The position numbers and the translations under genes were made by a program. Positions 63,991 to 64,000 of a stretch of DNA of 64,000 nt are shown one piece after another. This DNA is from Variovorax sp. HW608 (lineage in GTDB: Bacteria > Pseudomonadota > Gammaproteobacteria > Burkholderiales > Burkholderiaceae_C), in assembly GCF_900090195.1 (NCBI RefSeq), contig NZ_LT607803.1:1178001-1242000 (forward strand), read 5' to 3'. Below the pieces are notes generated by a model, which saw nothing but the letters and a program-made list of their open reading frames with translations, did not search any database and had not been told where the DNA came from. Within the stretch, counting starts at the first letter, position 1, and each line of letters opens with the position of its first letter.

Positions 63991-64000
63991 ATGTTCAGGC
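63991..64000 (+). CDS. Start of the next gene (cut by window end)
   Basis: ATG at 63991 follows ACGGAGACACGCCC and is divergent from the LysR gene, so it is probably the first codon of the regulated gene. Only three codons and one base are in the window, so no product can be named. Confidence 0.45.

Overview
The window is GC-rich, densely packed chromosomal DNA, most likely from a betaproteobacterium of the Burkholderiales (Comamonadaceae-like, e.g. Variovorax or relatives). This is inferred from base composition, the many LysR/GntR regulators, three complete Bug/TTT-type solute receptors, and the mix of small catabolic operons. No rRNA, tRNA, CRISPR array or prophage was seen. The only clear mobile element is one group II intron.

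Layout. (1) 1-2059: end of a ribose-type ABC importer (permease, binding protein). (2) 2091-6545: a minus-strand set resembling a meta-cleavage route (FAH-fold hydrolase, YciI-like protein, extradiol-type VOC protein, HIBADH-family dehydrogenase) with a divergent LysR. (3) 6904-16769: a plus-strand hydroxyproline cluster (deaminase of the DapA family, polar amino-acid ABC importer, two proline-racemase-family enzymes, Ldh2-type pyrroline-2-carboxylate reductase, three-subunit D-hydroxyproline dehydrogenase). It is closed by a perfect hairpin terminator. (4) 25814-16835: an eight-gene minus-strand operon that reads as a non-phosphorylative pentonate pathway. It encodes a TTT receptor, PdxA-like dehydrogenase, enolase-family dehydratase, L-2-keto-3-deoxyarabonate dehydratase, beta-propeller, MFS importer, lactonase and alpha-ketoglutarate-semialdehyde dehydrogenase, with a divergent LysR and a 16-bp palindrome between them. 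Regions 3 and 4 both yield alpha-ketoglutarate semialdehyde, and the window has a single dehydrogenase for it.

(5) 26881-29096: nucleoside hydrolase and an AraC regulator. (6) 29099-38584: a plus-strand acyl-CoA degradation operon (acyl-CoA synthetase, SCP-x-type thiolase, MaoC pair, SDR, acyl-CoA dehydrogenase, AMACR-like racemase, enoyl-CoA hydratase). A group II intron sits antisense inside it at about 31870-33803. (7) 38668-43720: FmdB zinc ribbon, UPF0182 membrane protein, a TGS-domain GTPase with altered G motifs, and a SnoaL-like protein. (8) 50636-43750: a minus-strand operon of an Lrp regulator, an SdhB-like iron-sulfur protein, an SdhA-like flavoprotein with a novel N-terminus, a stand-alone NuoF-like protein and a P-type ATPase. 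It is divergent from an acetolactate-synthase-like gene. This predicted NAD(H)-linked flavoprotein complex is the least familiar system here.

(9) 52643-62839: a Tat-exported sulfatase, then an aconitase/PrpF/lactonase cluster with two TTT receptors. A GntR regulator with two predicted winged-helix domains sits among them, and a near-identical 17-bp element lies upstream of both transcription units. (10) 62841-64000: a broken binding-protein fragment, a LysR regulator and the first bases of the next gene.
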